The notes under the pieces: generated by a model
What the model saw: only the letters and a program-made list of their open reading frames with translations
What the model was told of the DNA's origin: nothing
Databases searched by the model: none
Translations under genes and position numbers: made by a program
In this document: piece after piece, positions 17,096 to 25,254 of the stretch
How the letters are laid out: each line of letters begins with the position of its first letter
Numbering within the stretch: the stretch's first letter is position 1
Assembly: GCF_019145355.1 (NCBI RefSeq)
Contig: NZ_JAHSTY010000002.1
Location: forward strand, 1,178,001 to 1,242,000
Source of the DNA: Pseudomonas azadiae
Lineage (GTDB): Bacteria > Pseudomonadota > Gammaproteobacteria > Pseudomonadales > Pseudomonadaceae
Length of the DNA stretch: 64,000 nt
Direction: 5' to 3'

Positions 17096-17425
17096 ATGGA
17101 CCTGACCGCTGTCCCCTTTGGCACCACCGACTGGTCAACGGTCGAACCCACCACCCACCCAGGCGCAACCGGCCAGGCGCTGTGGCGCACCTGCCATTTC
17201 GGCACCACCCGCGTGCGCATGGTCGAATACTCGCCCGGTTACCTGGCGGATCACTGGTGCTGGAGAGGGCACATCCTGCTGTGCCTCGAAGGCGAGTTGC
17301 ACACGGAACTGGAGGACGGCCGCCAGTTCACGCTGACGGCCGGAATGAGTTACCAGGTGGGCAATGAGATGGAGGGCCATCGCTCATCGACGGGGGGCGG
17401 GGCGAGGCTGTTTATCGTGGATTGA
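17096..17425 (+). CDS. DHCW-motif cupin-fold protein
   Basis: A 109-residue small cupin. The motif ADHWCWRGHILLCLEGEL at about residues 51-68 matches the 'DHCW motif cupin fold' group. A glycine-rich sheet end (SSTGGGARLFIVD) closes the fold. The His and the acidic residues could bind a metal. The role is unknown. It is alone on the plus strand, convergent with the copper chaperone gene. Confidence 0.82.
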   Translation: MDLTAVPFGTTDWSTVEPTTHPGATGQALWRTCHFGTTRVRMVEYSPGYLADHWCWRGHILLCLEGELHTELEDGRQFTLTAGMSYQVGNEMEGHRSSTGGGARLFIVD

Positions 17426-17446
17426 GCAAAAAATACATACCCCCGA

Positions 17447-17914
17447 TCAATGCATCTTGCTGTGGTCCATCCCATCCAGCCCACGGGCCGGCGCGTTCAC
17501 TTCAATTTTTTGCTCCTGACCCTTGGCATCTCGCACGGTCAGGGTCAGCGGCACCTGGTCGCCTTCCTTGATCTGGCCGGTCAGGCCCATCAGCATCACG
17601 TGGTAGCCGTTGGGGTCGAGGGTGACGGCCTTGCCGGCCGGCAGCGCCACCGCATCCACCGGGCCCATGCGCATTACGTCGTCCTTCATGCTCATTTCAT
17701 GGATCTGCACGTCCTTGGCCACGGGCGATGCCACGCTCAGCAGTTGGCTGTCGCTGTCGGCGGTGACGGTCATGAACGCGCCGCTGGAGGGCTGGCCCGG
17801 CACGGTGGCGCGTACCCAGGCGTCGGTAACCTGGACCGCGGCGCTGGCCTGTGCGGCAAGGCCCAGCAGGGACAGGCCGATCAGGGTGCGTTTGAGGTGT
17901 TGAACGGCAGTCAT
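17447..17914 (-). CDS. PCuAC-type periplasmic copper chaperone
   Basis: A 155-residue secreted protein. A signal peptide (cleavage after QASA, about residue 25) leads to a PCuAC domain. The Cu(I) ligands are visible as His and Met residues: VQIHEMSMKDDVMRM and YHVMLMGL, with an extra C-terminal MDHSKMH. PCuAC delivers copper to the CuA/CuB centres of cytochrome oxidase. The gene starts in TAATG overlap with the SCO gene stop, so the two are translationally coupled and likely function together. Confidence 0.9.
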   Translation of the reverse strand: MTAVQHLKRTLIGLSLLGLAAQASAAVQVTDAWVRATVPGQPSSGAFMTVTADSDSQLLSVASPVAKDVQIHEMSMKDDVMRMGPVDAVALPAGKAVTLDPNGYHVMLMGLTGQIKEGDQVPLTLTVRDAKGQEQKIEVNAPARGLDGMDHSKMH

Positions 17915-18522
17915 TAGCAGACCTCCATGACGGTGAGCAGGTCTTCTGCGCACTCTTTAGCGGTAAGGGACGCCTGCAGGCCCAGGCGCAGGTTGCCACG
18001 GGTATCGAACACGAAGCTGGTGGCGGTGTGGGACAGGGTATAGGTGTCGCCGGCAGGAATCTTTTCATAAAAGATCCCGAATTCCTTGGCGGCCACGGCG
18101 ATTTCTTCCGGGGTGCCGTACAGCGCTTCGAAACTGGGATCGAAGGCCTTGACGTACTTGTCGAGTATTTCGGGCGTGTCGCGTTCCGGGTCCAGGGTAA
18201 TAAACACCACTTGCATGATTTCGCCGTCGCGGCCCATCAGTTTCTTGGCCTGGGCGGCGCGTGCCAGGGTGGTCGGGCACACGGCCGGGCACTGGGTGAA
18301 ACCGAAAAACACCACCGGCATCAGGCCACGGTACGAACTCAGGGTGACGGTTTCGCCGTCGGTGTTCTTGAGCTTGAACGTGCGACCCATGATCTTGTCG
18401 CTCAGGTCCTTGCCGTACTTGAAATCCAGCTTGGGGCTGTAGTCACAGCCGCCCAGCAGGCCGCCAAGGCCCAGCAGGCCCATACCGGTCAGCACTTTGC
18501 GGCGGGTGAATAACGTACTCAT
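17914..18522 (-). CDS. SCO1/SenC family copper-binding thioredoxin-like protein
   Basis: A 202-residue SCO protein. A lipoprotein-type signal (GLLGLGGLLGGC, Cys26) tethers it to the membrane. The copper site is made of Cys residues in CPAVC, preceded by VVFFGFTQ, and the distant His in YTLSHTAT. SCO proteins metallate the CuA site of cytochrome oxidase and handle thiol redox. It is the first gene of a two-gene unit with the PCuAC chaperone and is divergent from a DUF2946 gene. Confidence 0.92.
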   Translation of the reverse strand: MSTLFTRRKVLTGMGLLGLGGLLGGCDYSPKLDFKYGKDLSDKIMGRTFKLKNTDGETVTLSSYRGLMPVVFFGFTQCPAVCPTTLARAAQAKKLMGRDGEIMQVVFITLDPERDTPEILDKYVKAFDPSFEALYGTPEEIAVAAKEFGIFYEKIPAGDTYTLSHTATSFVFDTRGNLRLGLQASLTAKECAEDLLTVMEVC

Positions 18523-18703
18523 CAGTGGTGCGTCCTGTGAAACGCCTGCATTGCTCTGGGTTTACACATCAGGCTTTGAAAAGGAGTAAAGGAGCAGGGC
18601 GCCAAGTCTATCAACCCTGGCTGCGGCACGGAATCTGCGACGTTCTGCCACAGGGGCGCGCCGAACTTTATGCTTTTGCGGCTGCGGTGGTAGAGTCGCC
18701 GCC

Positions 18704-19087
18704 ATGAAATCGAGCCACCCCGACCGTTCGCTGATCGCCTGGGCCCTGTACTTCTGCGTGCTGATGAACCTGTTCGTCTGCGGTTTGGGGCATGGGCAGA
18801 TGACGGGCCAGGCGCTCAACGGCATCGGCGGGGCGTTCTGTTCGGTGGACGGTAAGCAGGCGCCACTTTCCGACCAAGGGTCGGGCAGCCCGGCTTCCAG
18901 TAACATCTCGAACTACTTTGCCTGCCCAGTCTGCAACGCTTTGACGCTTGCCCTGGTGTTTCTGGTCGGCCTGGCCTGGCTGTTGGGCCTGGGCCGACCC
19001 CCGCGTCCGGCCCATGAACGGCGCAACAAGGCGCCGCCGCGTTATGCCTGGCCCTCGGCCAACCCCCGCGCTTCCCCCGCAGCCTGA
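18704..19087 (+). CDS. DUF2946 membrane protein
   Basis: A 127-residue protein with an N-terminal hydrophobic segment (about 9-30) and a second one (about 80-97), and a Cys pair CPVC at about residue 74. The first segment starts SLIAWALYFCVLMNLFVCGLGHG. DUF2946 proteins are found beside copper-related genes in Pseudomonas, in line with the divergent SCO/PCuAC pair here. The C-terminus is basic and probably cytoplasmic. A CCTCCC/GGGAGG hairpin follows at 19101-19118 without a clear T-tract. Confidence 0.75.
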   Translation: MKSSHPDRSLIAWALYFCVLMNLFVCGLGHGQMTGQALNGIGGAFCSVDGKQAPLSDQGSGSPASSNISNYFACPVCNALTLALVFLVGLAWLLGLGRPPRPAHERRNKAPPRYAWPSANPRASPAA

Positions 19088-19149
19088 CGTATGCCTTGGG
19101 CCTCCCTTGATCGGGAGGCGTGCCATCGTCATGACTGTGAGTGCATCCC

Positions 19150-19671
19150 ATGAACCACCTGTTGCCCGCAGGCGCCAGCCGCCCGCACGCGGAACCCGCG
19201 CGGCCTGAATACCCCAGCAACTCCCGTAGCTTCGTGCACCTGGATGCACGCCTGCTGCCGTATTGGCACACCCTGTTCGATATCTGCCCGGCGCTGCTCA
19301 AGCTGGACCCGCCCGAGGGCTTGAACCTGTTTCGCAGCTTCATGACCTGGGCCTACCGCAACCGGCCGCCGCGCGACTGGACCTACCACCTGAATGCCTG
19401 CCGCTGGCTGCTGGGCTCGGTGTATCGCTCGCAGATCGACGACGAGCCTATCGAGGCGTTCATGGCGGCGGCCGCCGCGTGTTGGGTCAATACGGACGAC
19501 AGCCCGGCCCAGGGCGTGGTCCTGGCCTCGCGTTCATCAACGGTCTTTGACTGGAAAGACCCCCGTCTGGCCGGCGCTGAATACCCGGCATTGCCAGTGC
19601 CACCCTGGGATTTCGCCTGGTGCCCGCTGACAGCGCCGGGTGGCTTCAGTGAGTGGTTGCCGGTGCCTTGA
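19150..19671 (+). CDS. Hypothetical protein
   Basis: A 173-residue soluble protein I do not recognise. It is rich in Trp (eight or more), Pro and Leu, with segments LFRSFMTWAYRNRPPRDWTYHLNACRW in the middle and PVPPWDFAWCPL near the end. No signal peptide or membrane segment is seen. The start at 19150 has only a weak ribosome site; 19141 is an alternative. The 3' end overlaps the convergent NmrA gene by 26 bases. Confidence 0.6.
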   Translation: MNHLLPAGASRPHAEPARPEYPSNSRSFVHLDARLLPYWHTLFDICPALLKLDPPEGLNLFRSFMTWAYRNRPPRDWTYHLNACRWLLGSVYRSQIDDEPIEAFMAAAAACWVNTDDSPAQGVVLASRSSTVFDWKDPRLAGAEYPALPVPPWDFAWCPLTAPGGFSEWLPVP

Positions 19672-20560
19672 GATTCTGCCGGATCCATTGCTCAACGTTT
19701 GTCACGGCGATGTGTTGCCGAGCATTGAACGTCACGGCGGGGTCCCAGGCCACGCCGTTGCCCTGGGCGAACACTGCACGGTATTTCTTCAGGTTATCCT
19801 CTGGGTCTTTTGCCAACTCGGCCTGCAGCATCGGCACAGACCATAGCTCGCGCTGAAGCTTGCGGCCGAGAGTGGCGTCGACGGTATCCGCCAGCTGTCC
19901 ATAGGTGAGGGTGTCGCCTGCGGTGAATACCACCTGGTTGCTCAGGGCCGGTTCAGCCAGCACGATGCGTGCGGTCAGCCGGCCGATATCCTCGGGCGTG
20001 GTGACGGTGACCGCCGTGTCCCAGTCGCCCAGGGCGCGCACGGTGTTTTGCGCCAGATCGACCACGCCAAACAATGGCTCGAACAGAAAACTGGTGAACA
20101 TGCCCGTGGAAATGATCAGCCACTGCGTGCCTTGCTGGCCGCGCAGCAGGTCACGTACATCCAGCTGTTCGTCGAACAGATCCTGCGGGCTGCCACGGCC
20201 GATCACATCGTAGTCCACGCCGAATTGCCAGGGCACATACCGCTGCACGCCGCCTTCGATCGCGGCGAGCGCCAGTTTGCGCTGGGTGCCGGGGCCAGCG
20301 GCAAAACCGGTGCAGCAAATGACGTTATCGAACGCGGCAAAAATGCCGGCGAGGGTGCGTTGGCTGTCGTGCTGCAAGTCACCGGGTATCAACTCGATAC
20401 CCCGCTCCAGCAAGGTATTGGCCGCCGCCGATTGCAACCTGGCGGGGCGCAGCAACGCAGCGATGCGCGTGCTGCGTGGTGCCGCCAGATCGGCCAGTGC
20501 CTGCAGTACGGCTATGCCCAGTTCGCCAGCGCCCAGTACCAGAATGGAAGAAGGGGTCAT
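19646..20560 (-). CDS. NmrA-like / isoflavone-reductase-type NAD(P)-binding protein
   Basis: A 304-residue protein with an N-terminal Rossmann motif (LVLGAGELGIAVL, residues 6-18) and the NmrA pattern of an extended SDR without the usual YxxxK pair. FDEQLDVRDLLRG and LIISTGMFTSFLF are typical of the family. It probably binds NAD(P)H and reduces a small substrate or senses redox state. The ATG at 20560 follows GGAG. It is divergent from an HxlR regulator, which likely represses it. Confidence 0.82.
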   Translation of the reverse strand: MTPSSILVLGAGELGIAVLQALADLAAPRSTRIAALLRPARLQSAAANTLLERGIELIPGDLQHDSQRTLAGIFAAFDNVICCTGFAAGPGTQRKLALAAIEGGVQRYVPWQFGVDYDVIGRGSPQDLFDEQLDVRDLLRGQQGTQWLIISTGMFTSFLFEPLFGVVDLAQNTVRALGDWDTAVTVTTPEDIGRLTARIVLAEPALSNQVVFTAGDTLTYGQLADTVDATLGRKLQRELWSVPMLQAELAKDPEDNLKKYRAVFAQGNGVAWDPAVTFNARQHIAVTNVEQWIRQNLKAPATTH

Positions 20561-20651
20561 AGGAAGCTCCGTCTGTGGTGAAAGTCGTGGCATGCTTGCA
20601 GAATTAATCGCTCTGCATAAGAAGGCACACCCGTGATACCGAGTCAGCGCC

Positions 20652-21047
20652 ATGGATAACGAAGAGATCATCTGCCGCTCGCAAGCCGCCTGCGACGCCC
20701 TGAGCGCCGACGATGACGGCCTCAAGCGCGAAGTGCTGACCCATGCGGGAAACCGCTGGTCATTGGGTATCGTGCACGTGCTGGGGGTGAGCGGCCGCCT
20801 GCGTCATGCCGAGATTGGCCGGCGCATGCACGGCGTGACTCAGCGCATGCTGACCCGCACCTTGCGCCAGTTGGAGCGCGACGGCCTGGTGTTGCGCCAT
20901 GACTTCGATGAAGTCCCACCCAGGGTCGAGTACGAACTGTCGACCCTGGGCACGCAACTGCTGGTGCATATGATCCCGCTCTGGACCTGGGTGGTGGAGA
21001 AGGGCGAGGACTTTCGCCAGGCGCGACAGCGCTTTGATCGGGCTTGA
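20652..21047 (+). CDS. HxlR-family transcriptional regulator
   Basis: A 131-residue winged-helix regulator of the HxlR type. GNRWSLGIVHVLGVSGRLRHAEI and the recognition region GVTQRMLTRTLRQLERDGLV are diagnostic, and PPRVEYELSTLG is the wing. Cys8 and Cys14 near the N-terminus could sense electrophiles or oxidants, as in QorR- and HypR-like relatives (inference). It is divergent from the NmrA gene, its likely target. An Anr box for the next gene overlaps its stop codon. Confidence 0.88.
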   Translation: MDNEEIICRSQAACDALSADDDGLKREVLTHAGNRWSLGIVHVLGVSGRLRHAEIGRRMHGVTQRMLTRTLRQLERDGLVLRHDFDEVPPRVEYELSTLGTQLLVHMIPLWTWVVEKGEDFRQARQRFDRA

Positions 21048-21057
21048 TCAACATCAA
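21044..21057. promoter_or_regulatory. Anr/Dnr (FNR-type) box
   Basis: TTGATCAACATCAA is a perfect match to TTGAT-N4-ATCAA. It lies 57 bases upstream of the membrane protein gene at 21115 and overlaps the HxlR stop codon. Confidence 0.85.
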
Positions 21058-21114
21058 GGCCCCATCGCTTTCAGGCCGCCACACTGAAGCCTCAACGCGA
21101 CCTGCGAGGCCACC

Positions 21115-21558
21115 ATGCTCTACCTGCTGTTTCTGCTCGCCCACCTGTTCGCGGCGCTGATCTTTATCGGCACGGTGTTTTTCGAGGTGCTGATCCTGGG
21201 GCGCCTGCATCGGCAATTGCCCGCGCGCGTAATGCTCCTGGTGGAGCAGGGTATCGGCCAGCGCGCCCGGGCCCTGATGCCGTGGGTGCTGCTGGTGTTG
21301 TTCGGCGCTGGAATCGGGATGGTCTGGTTGCGTTACTTGCCGGCACTGGCGGCGCCTTTTGCCTCGTCGTTCGGCACATTGCTGACGCTCAAGCTGATCC
21401 TCGCCGCCAGTGTGCTGCTGCACTTTGTGCTGACGATGCTGCGCATGCGCCGTGGTCGGGTGAGTGCGGGCTATTTGCGCTTTATTCACTTGAGCCTGTT
21501 CGGTCATATGGTCGCGATTGTGCTGTTGGCCAAGAGCATGTTCTACCTCAGTTGGTAA
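21115..21558 (+). CDS. Small four-helix membrane protein, CopD-like
   Basis: A 147-residue inner-membrane protein with four hydrophobic segments. His residues in LLFLLAHLFAAL, in LLHFVL, and in FIHLSLFGHMVAI could bind haem or metal. It is clearly paralogous to the protein at 25255: both start MLY, continue with HLxAAxxFIGTxFFEV, and end with a GHMxxIVxL segment. The pattern resembles the CopD/DUF2269-like group. A perfect Anr box lies upstream, so it is probably made at low oxygen. Role unknown; a haem- or quinone-linked membrane function is possible. Confidence 0.7.
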   Translation: MLYLLFLLAHLFAALIFIGTVFFEVLILGRLHRQLPARVMLLVEQGIGQRARALMPWVLLVLFGAGIGMVWLRYLPALAAPFASSFGTLLTLKLILAASVLLHFVLTMLRMRRGRVSAGYLRFIHLSLFGHMVAIVLLAKSMFYLSW

Positions 21559-21563
21559 GGCCT

Positions 21564-21577
21564 TTGATGCATATCAA
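21564..21577. promoter_or_regulatory. Anr/Dnr box upstream of the HemN-like gene
   Basis: TTGATGCATATCAA is a perfect TTGAT-N4-ATCAA match, 58 bases upstream of the start at 21636, inside the 77-base gap after the membrane protein gene. Confidence 0.85.
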
Positions 21578-21635
21578 GGTGCGCCGTGGCGTCGCACCGG
21601 ACAATGGCTGACCGTCGCCGGCCCCGGAGCCTGTC

Positions 21636-22976
21636 ATGCACACCGTCATTCCTCTTGCACGTGCACGCCACGACCAAGGCGTACTGGACCTGAATGGACA
21701 CGCCGATATTCGTAGGTTCCATGCGGGCGTCGGCTCGCTGGATGTGTTGCGCGCGTTGCGCGGCAGCCGCCAGCGGCAACGCCCGCTGGCCTTGACCCTG
21801 CGCTGGCCGGCCAGCGCGCCTGAGGCTTACCGGCGCAGCCTGGCCCAGGAAATCCATTTGGTCGGCTGTCACCTCGGCAGCCGCCAACCGGTGGACTACT
21901 TCCAGTGGCGCGGCCCGGCGCCCGTCGGCGATGTGCAAGCGCTGATGGCGCCGCTGTTCGAGCGCCTGCATTTCCTTGAGCATGACCGCGGCGACTACGG
22001 CATCGACCTCGACCCCCGGCACACCGACTGGGCCAGCGTCGGCGTGTTGCGCGAACTGGGGTTCAATCGCGTGTGCATTGGCGTGCCCGATGCGCGTGCC
22101 GAGGACGACTATTCCCAGGCGTACTACCGCGACCCGGCGCCGATCGAGTCGTTGATCGATGCCGCGCGGACCTTCGATTTTCGCTCGGTCAGTGTCGACC
22201 TGGGCTACGGCAGCGCCTGGCAGACCCTGGCCAGTTTCGAGGCCAAGCTGGCCAGCCTGATCGCCCTGGAGCCGGACCGCCTGCAGGTGTTCGACTACGC
22301 CACGCCGCCAAGTCGCTACCCGGCGCAACCGGCCCAGGCCTTGTGCAGCGCGGCGGATAAAACCGCCATGCGCCAGCTGTGCTTCGCACGCCTGGACGCA
22401 GCGGGTTACCACTACATCGGCCTGGGCCAGTTTGCCCGAGGCGACGATGACCTTACCCAGGCCCAGGAACGCGGCCGGCTGAGCCGCACGTGCGAAGGTT
22501 TCACCCTGCATGGTTACTGCGATCACATCGGGCTTGGCCTGGGCGCCATCAGCCAGATCGACACGCTGTGCGCGCAGAACGCCACAGACGAACAGCGCTA
22601 CGCCCAGGCGCTGGGCAACGGCCAACTCGCCACCTGCCAGGGCTGGCAGCGCGACACCGGCGATGCCCTGCGCGAGTACGTGGCGGAGCGTCTGGCCTGT
22701 GACCTGGAGCTGGATATCCAGGCCATCGAGCGGCGTTACGGGGTGATGTTTGCGCGGTATTTCTCGGCGACCTGGCCGCTGCTGGAGCAGTGGAGCCGTG
22801 AGGGGCTGATCGAATTGTCGGCGCAATTCTTGTGCGTGCTGCCGGCGGGGCGCACGCGGGTGGATGAGTTGTGCGGGTTGTTTGAGTTGCCTATTGCCCG
22901 AAGTGAACCGAATACGGAATGTGGGAGCGGGCTTGCTCGCGAAAGCGGTGGATCAGTCGACCAATCCGGTGCCTGA
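21636..22976 (+). CDS. HemN-like protein lacking the radical-SAM cysteine motif
   Basis: A 446-residue protein that aligns along its length with oxygen-independent coproporphyrinogen III oxidase (HemN): EIDLDPRHTDW-like and LGFNRVCIGV segments, FRSVSVDLGYG, RLQVFDYA, YIGLGQFARGDDDL, then the C-terminal HemN domain from LSRTCEGFTLHGY. The expected CxxxCxxC site near residue 60 is absent: that region reads LALTLRWPASAPEAYRRSL. It therefore should not bind the catalytic 4Fe-4S cluster and may be a haem-binding or regulatory relative rather than an enzyme (inference). The last ~19 residues (from ECGSGLARES) are encoded by a REP element. Two Anr boxes lie upstream, one directly. Confidence 0.75.
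   Translation: MHTVIPLARARHDQGVLDLNGHADIRRFHAGVGSLDVLRALRGSRQRQRPLALTLRWPASAPEAYRRSLAQEIHLVGCHLGSRQPVDYFQWRGPAPVGDVQALMAPLFERLHFLEHDRGDYGIDLDPRHTDWASVGVLRELGFNRVCIGVPDARAEDDYSQAYYRDPAPIESLIDAARTFDFRSVSVDLGYGSAWQTLASFEAKLASLIALEPDRLQVFDYATPPSRYPAQPAQALCSAADKTAMRQLCFARLDAAGYHYIGLGQFARGDDDLTQAQERGRLSRTCEGFTLHGYCDHIGLGLGAISQIDTLCAQNATDEQRYAQALGNGQLATCQGWQRDTGDALREYVAERLACDLELDIQAIERRYGVMFARYFSATWPLLEQWSREGLIELSAQFLCVLPAGRTRVDELCGLFELPIARSEPNTECGSGLARESGGSVDQSGA
22920..22943. repeat. Single REP element inside the 3' end of the HemN-like gene
   Basis: TGTGGGAGCGGGCTTGCTCG plus GAA, identical to the arms at 129 and 9349. It lies within the open reading frame and replaces the natural C-terminus with a REP-encoded tail. 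The gap 22977-23117 after it has no other feature. Confidence 0.8.
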
Positions 22977-23117
22977 CACTGCGCCTTCACACCCTGAGCT
23001 TGCCCGTCAACCCAATCGAGCCTCATCAAACCCTTCAGCTAGAGAGGATCCTCGCCGTTTCAGGTTCTGCATATGAACGGCTTCATCGTAAGGGGTGCTG
23101 GCAGTACAGGCAGGTTT

Positions 23118-23798
23118 TCACTCGAATTGCTCCAGGCGCAGGCGGTCGAGAATGGCGATCTGACGCCCGTCCTGGGTGATGATTTTTTCGTCGATGAGCC
23201 GCCGGATAATCCGCGAAAAGGTCTCCGGCTGGATCGACAGATGCCCGGCAATCAGTTGCTTGGCCATCGGCAGTTCGAACGTCGCGGCGGTGCTGTGCAG
23301 GCGCATCAGTTGGGTCAGCAGGTAGCGCACCACGCTGTGGGTGGCGTTTTTCAGCGACAGGGTCTCGATCTCGTTGACTCGCCGGTGCAGGCGCACACAC
23401 AACGTGCCGAGCAGGGCGAAGGTCAGGCGGCTGTTGCTGTGCAGCAGGCGCATGTAAGTGGCGTTGGACAGACGGTACAACTGGGTGGGGCACACCGCTT
23501 CGGCGCAGGCCACATAGTTGGGCGTGTCCATCAACATCATGGCTTCGGCGAAGGTCTGGCGTTCGCCAATCACCTCAAACACCTTCTCCTGGCCATCGGG
23601 GGGCAGGCGGTAGATCTTCACCGCACCGGCAATCACGAAGTAAAACGCATCGGCTGGTTCGCCCTGGCGGAACAGCGGCTCGGCCTTGTCGATGCTCAGC
23701 AATTGGCTGCTGCCCATCAACTCGTCCAGTTCCTGCTCGTTCAACGGCTCGAACAAGTGGTGGCTGCGCAGGATCTGGTGGTGCACACGGTGCAGCAC
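23118..23798 (-). CDS. dnr: Dnr-type Crp/FNR regulator of denitrification
   Basis: A 226-residue Crp/FNR protein. The cyclic-nucleotide-type beta barrel includes VFRQGEP-like LFRQGEPADAFYFVIAG, and FAEAMMLMDTPNYVA is a Dnr hallmark. The C-terminal helix-turn-helix is in KQLIAGHLSIQPETFSRIIRRL. It lacks the N-terminal Cys cluster of Anr/FNR, as expected for Dnr, which uses haem to sense NO. I chose the GTG at 23798 because it follows AAGGAG and gives the length of known Dnr proteins. Dnr binds the same TTGAT-N4-ATCAA sites as Anr. It lies beside nnrS and nitrate respiration genes. Confidence 0.9.
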   Translation of the reverse strand: MLHRVHHQILRSHHLFEPLNEQELDELMGSSQLLSIDKAEPLFRQGEPADAFYFVIAGAVKIYRLPPDGQEKVFEVIGERQTFAEAMMLMDTPNYVACAEAVCPTQLYRLSNATYMRLLHSNSRLTFALLGTLCVRLHRRVNEIETLSLKNATHSVVRYLLTQLMRLHSTAATFELPMAKQLIAGHLSIQPETFSRIIRRLIDEKIITQDGRQIAILDRLRLEQFE

Positions 23799-23830
23799 CG
23801 TGCCCGGCTCCTTGAACAGCAATGGGGCGT

Positions 23831-23920
23831 TCACACCAGCACCAATGAAAGGCCGCTGGCGGCGGCCAGCATGGAGCCAAGGATCACAAACCAGGCGAGG
23901 GGGACATAGGCGTTTTTCAT
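23831..23920 (-). CDS. Very small membrane protein upstream of dnr
   Basis: A 29-residue frame, MKNAYVPLAWFVILGSM then LAAASGLSLVLV, consisting almost wholly of one hydrophobic segment. The ATG at 23920 follows GGAG with 5 bases between, and the stop lies 32 bases before the dnr start, so it would be the first gene of a dnr operon. A degenerate Anr box is 64 bases upstream. Small membrane proteins of this size occur in respiratory complexes. No family is recognised. Confidence 0.55.
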   Translation of the reverse strand: MKNAYVPLAWFVILGSMLAAASGLSLVLV

Positions 23921-23983
23921 CATGGCTCCAGAGCACGGCAAAAGTTGCTGGCGCAAGCGTAAGCGTTGCAGTGGGTAGGCGAC

Positions 23984-23997
23984 TTGATCTGCGACAA
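23984..23997. promoter_or_regulatory. Degenerate Anr/Dnr box between dnr and nnrS
   Basis: TTGATCTGCGACAA matches the first half perfectly and three of five bases in the second half. It is placed between the divergent dnr-side genes and nnrS and could serve both. Confidence 0.6.
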
Positions 23998-24054
23998 GGG
24001 CAACGCGCAGGCAGCGGCGCAAGATTGCCGCAGTCCTTCAAGGGAGACCGTGTT

Positions 24055-25245
24055 ATGCAAGTGCTCGATCGGCGCAAGGCCATGTCGATTACTCCGTTGT
24101 TTCGCCTGGCTTTCCGGCCATTCTTCCTCGGCGCCTGTGTGTTGGCGGCGCTGGCGATCCCCTTATGGCTGTTGGCCCTGGGCGGGCGCACCGGCAGTTG
24201 GCAACCCGCCGGCGGTTGGCTGGCGTGGCATCGTCATGAGCTGTTGTTCGGGTTTGGCCTGGCAATCATCGCCGGGTTCCTGCTCACGGCGGTGCAGACC
24301 TGGACCGGCCGCCCAGGCATCAGCGGCAAAGCGCTGGCGTTGCTCGCCGGGCTTTGGCTGGCGGCGCGTCTGGGGTGGCTGGTCAACGTGCATTGGCCGC
24401 TGCTGGCGGTGTTGGAACTGACCTTTCCCCTGGCCGTCGCCGCGGTGATGGGCTGGAGCCTGTGGCAGGTGAAGCAGAAGCGCAACTACCCGATCGTGCT
24501 GGTGCTGGCGCTGCTGACGGTGGCCGATGCCCTGTCGCTGTATGGTTTGCTGCGCAACGACGCGGGCCTGCAGCGCCAGTCGGTACTGACCGGGCTGTGG
24601 CTGGTGGCGGCGATGATGGGGCTGATCGGCGGGCGGGTGATTCCGTTTTTCACCCAGCGCGGGTTGGGCCGGGTCGAGGCGGTCAAGCCTTGGGCGTGGC
24701 TGGACCTTACGTTGCTCGGTGGCTCGCTGCTGATCGCCGTGCTGTATGCCGTCGGGCCTGCACTGGGCGCAAGCCCGTGGATCGGCCTGCTGTTCGCTGC
24801 CCTCGGGCTGGGGCACCTGATCCGCCTGTTCCGTTGGCATGATCGTGGTCTGTGGCGGGTGCCGTTGCTCTGGTCGTTGCACCTGGCGTATGGCTGGCTG
24901 GCCGTAGCCTGCCTGGGCATGGCGCTGTGGCATATCGGCGCGCCGCTCAACCCCAGCCTGGCGGTGCATGCGTTGACCATCGGCGCCATGGGCGGCTTGA
25001 TCCTGGCGATGATTGCGCGCGTCAGCCTCGGCCATACCGGCCGGCCGCTGCAGCCATCGAGCGGGATGACCCTGGCGTTTGTGCTGCTGAACCTGGCGTG
25101 TGTGTGCCGCGTCATGCTGGTGCTGGTCTGGCCGTCAGCAGCCTTGTGGCTGGCGGGGCTGTGCTGGAGCGTCGGCCTGGGCCTGTACCTGTGGCGCTAC
25201 GGGCCGATGCTGTGGCAAGCGCGTGTCGATGGGCATCCGGGTTAG
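24055..25245 (+). CDS. nnrS: NnrS family haem-copper membrane protein
   Basis: A 396-residue membrane protein with about 12 hydrophobic segments. NnrS family stretches are visible: PLFRLAFRPFFLGACVLA, WHRHELLFGFGLAIIAGFLLTAVQTWTG in the first part and RVIPFFTQRG in the middle, and ALTIGAMGGLILAMIARVSLGHTGR near the end. Conserved His residues bind haem. NnrS protects cells against nitrosative stress and belongs to the NO-responsive regulon. The start follows GGGAG at 8 bases. It forms an operon with the small membrane protein at 25255. Confidence 0.93.
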   Translation: MQVLDRRKAMSITPLFRLAFRPFFLGACVLAALAIPLWLLALGGRTGSWQPAGGWLAWHRHELLFGFGLAIIAGFLLTAVQTWTGRPGISGKALALLAGLWLAARLGWLVNVHWPLLAVLELTFPLAVAAVMGWSLWQVKQKRNYPIVLVLALLTVADALSLYGLLRNDAGLQRQSVLTGLWLVAAMMGLIGGRVIPFFTQRGLGRVEAVKPWAWLDLTLLGGSLLIAVLYAVGPALGASPWIGLLFAALGLGHLIRLFRWHDRGLWRVPLLWSLHLAYGWLAVACLGMALWHIGAPLNPSLAVHALTIGAMGGLILAMIARVSLGHTGRPLQPSSGMTLAFVLLNLACVCRVMLVLVWPSAALWLAGLCWSVGLGLYLWRYGPMLWQARVDGHPG

Positions 25246-25254
25246 GAGAAACGC

